Below, piece by piece: positions 48,632-48,635 of a stretch of DNA of 48,635 bases. The DNA is from CAZEBW01 sp964510205 (lineage in GTDB: Bacteria > Chloroflexota > Anaerolineae > VGOG01). The stretch spans positions 1-48,635 of the forward strand of contig CAZEBW010000023.1 in assembly GCA_964510205.1 (NCBI GenBank), given 5' to 3'. The position numbers and the translations under genes are program-made. Positions within the stretch are counted from its first letter, which is position 1. Each line of letters starts with the position of its first letter. The notes beneath the pieces were generated by a model that searched no databases, was not told the DNA's origin, and saw only the letters and a list, made by a program, of their open reading frames with translations.

Positions 48632-48635
48632 TGAT

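Overview
The window is GC-rich (roughly 60% by eye) and looks like a chromosomal segment of a Chloroflexota bacterium, probably Anaerolineae-like. This is an inference from gene content: a TrpB2-type tryptophan synthase beta subunit, a DUF2723 membrane glycosyltransferase, a bacterial eRF1-like protein, secreted proteins with Thr/Pro linkers followed by a YIPLIIK-type segment, a dockerin-bearing peptidase, and very repeat-rich intergenic spaces. No rRNA, tRNA or CRISPR array was recognised.

Layout. 1-1.9 kb: an AT-rich DUF262/HNH defence-type gene on the minus strand, bounded by integron-like recombination boxes (half an attC at the left edge, an R' box in front of the gene), then an iteron-like array and a good promoter for murE. 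2-10 kb: MurE-type ligase, RmlC-like epimerase, endonuclease III, a decayed toxin-antitoxin pair, SbcC without SbcD, a Phd-DUF5678 protein behind a large inverted-repeat leader, and threonine synthase. 10-15 kb: DUF2723 glycosyltransferase, truncated GGDEF gene, PsuG, dolichol/phytol kinase-like protein. 15.3-24 kb: a minus-strand proteostasis block of ClpC, two small conserved proteins, a ClpB remnant, an eRF1-like protein, an HtrA protease, a CbpA/DnaJ co-chaperone, a LepB remnant, DUF433 and an SPFH protein. 24-26.6 kb: a transaldolase with a Cys-bearing insertion and an ABC exporter. 26.6-34.6 kb: two giant signalling proteins, one a heme-type sensor diguanylate cyclase (GGDEF) and the other a multi-GAF HD-GYP protein, forming a make-and-break pair for cyclic-di-GMP. 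34.7-37.3 kb: a secreted linker protein, acylphosphatase, and a duplicated GxxExxY protein inside inverted repeats.

37.3-41.8 kb is the most unusual part. Two non-identical genes each encode a DapA-superfamily class I aldolase fused to a formaldehyde-activating enzyme (Fae) domain. Between them lies a small eight-cysteine DUF6485 protein, and in front lies a conserved protein of uncertain function. The aldolase halves keep the Schiff-base Lys and the Tyr but lack the carboxylate-binding Arg of true dihydrodipicolinate synthase. The second Fae domain keeps the AHIDL histidine; the first has Gln there. The arrangement parallels archaeal Fae-HPS fusions and suggests, as an inference, an enzyme that makes or consumes formaldehyde by aldol chemistry and traps it on the Fae module.

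41.8-48.6 kb: an M28 peptidase with cohesin-like and dockerin modules, a broken REP-associated transposase between REP palindromes, a SagB-type lipoprotein, TrpB2, and a tightly packed MNT-HEPN-membrane protein operon ending in a clear terminator. Short palindromic or tandem repeats fill most gaps and in several places run into coding sequence. A perfect 51-bp repeat occurs at 12.8 kb and at the right edge.
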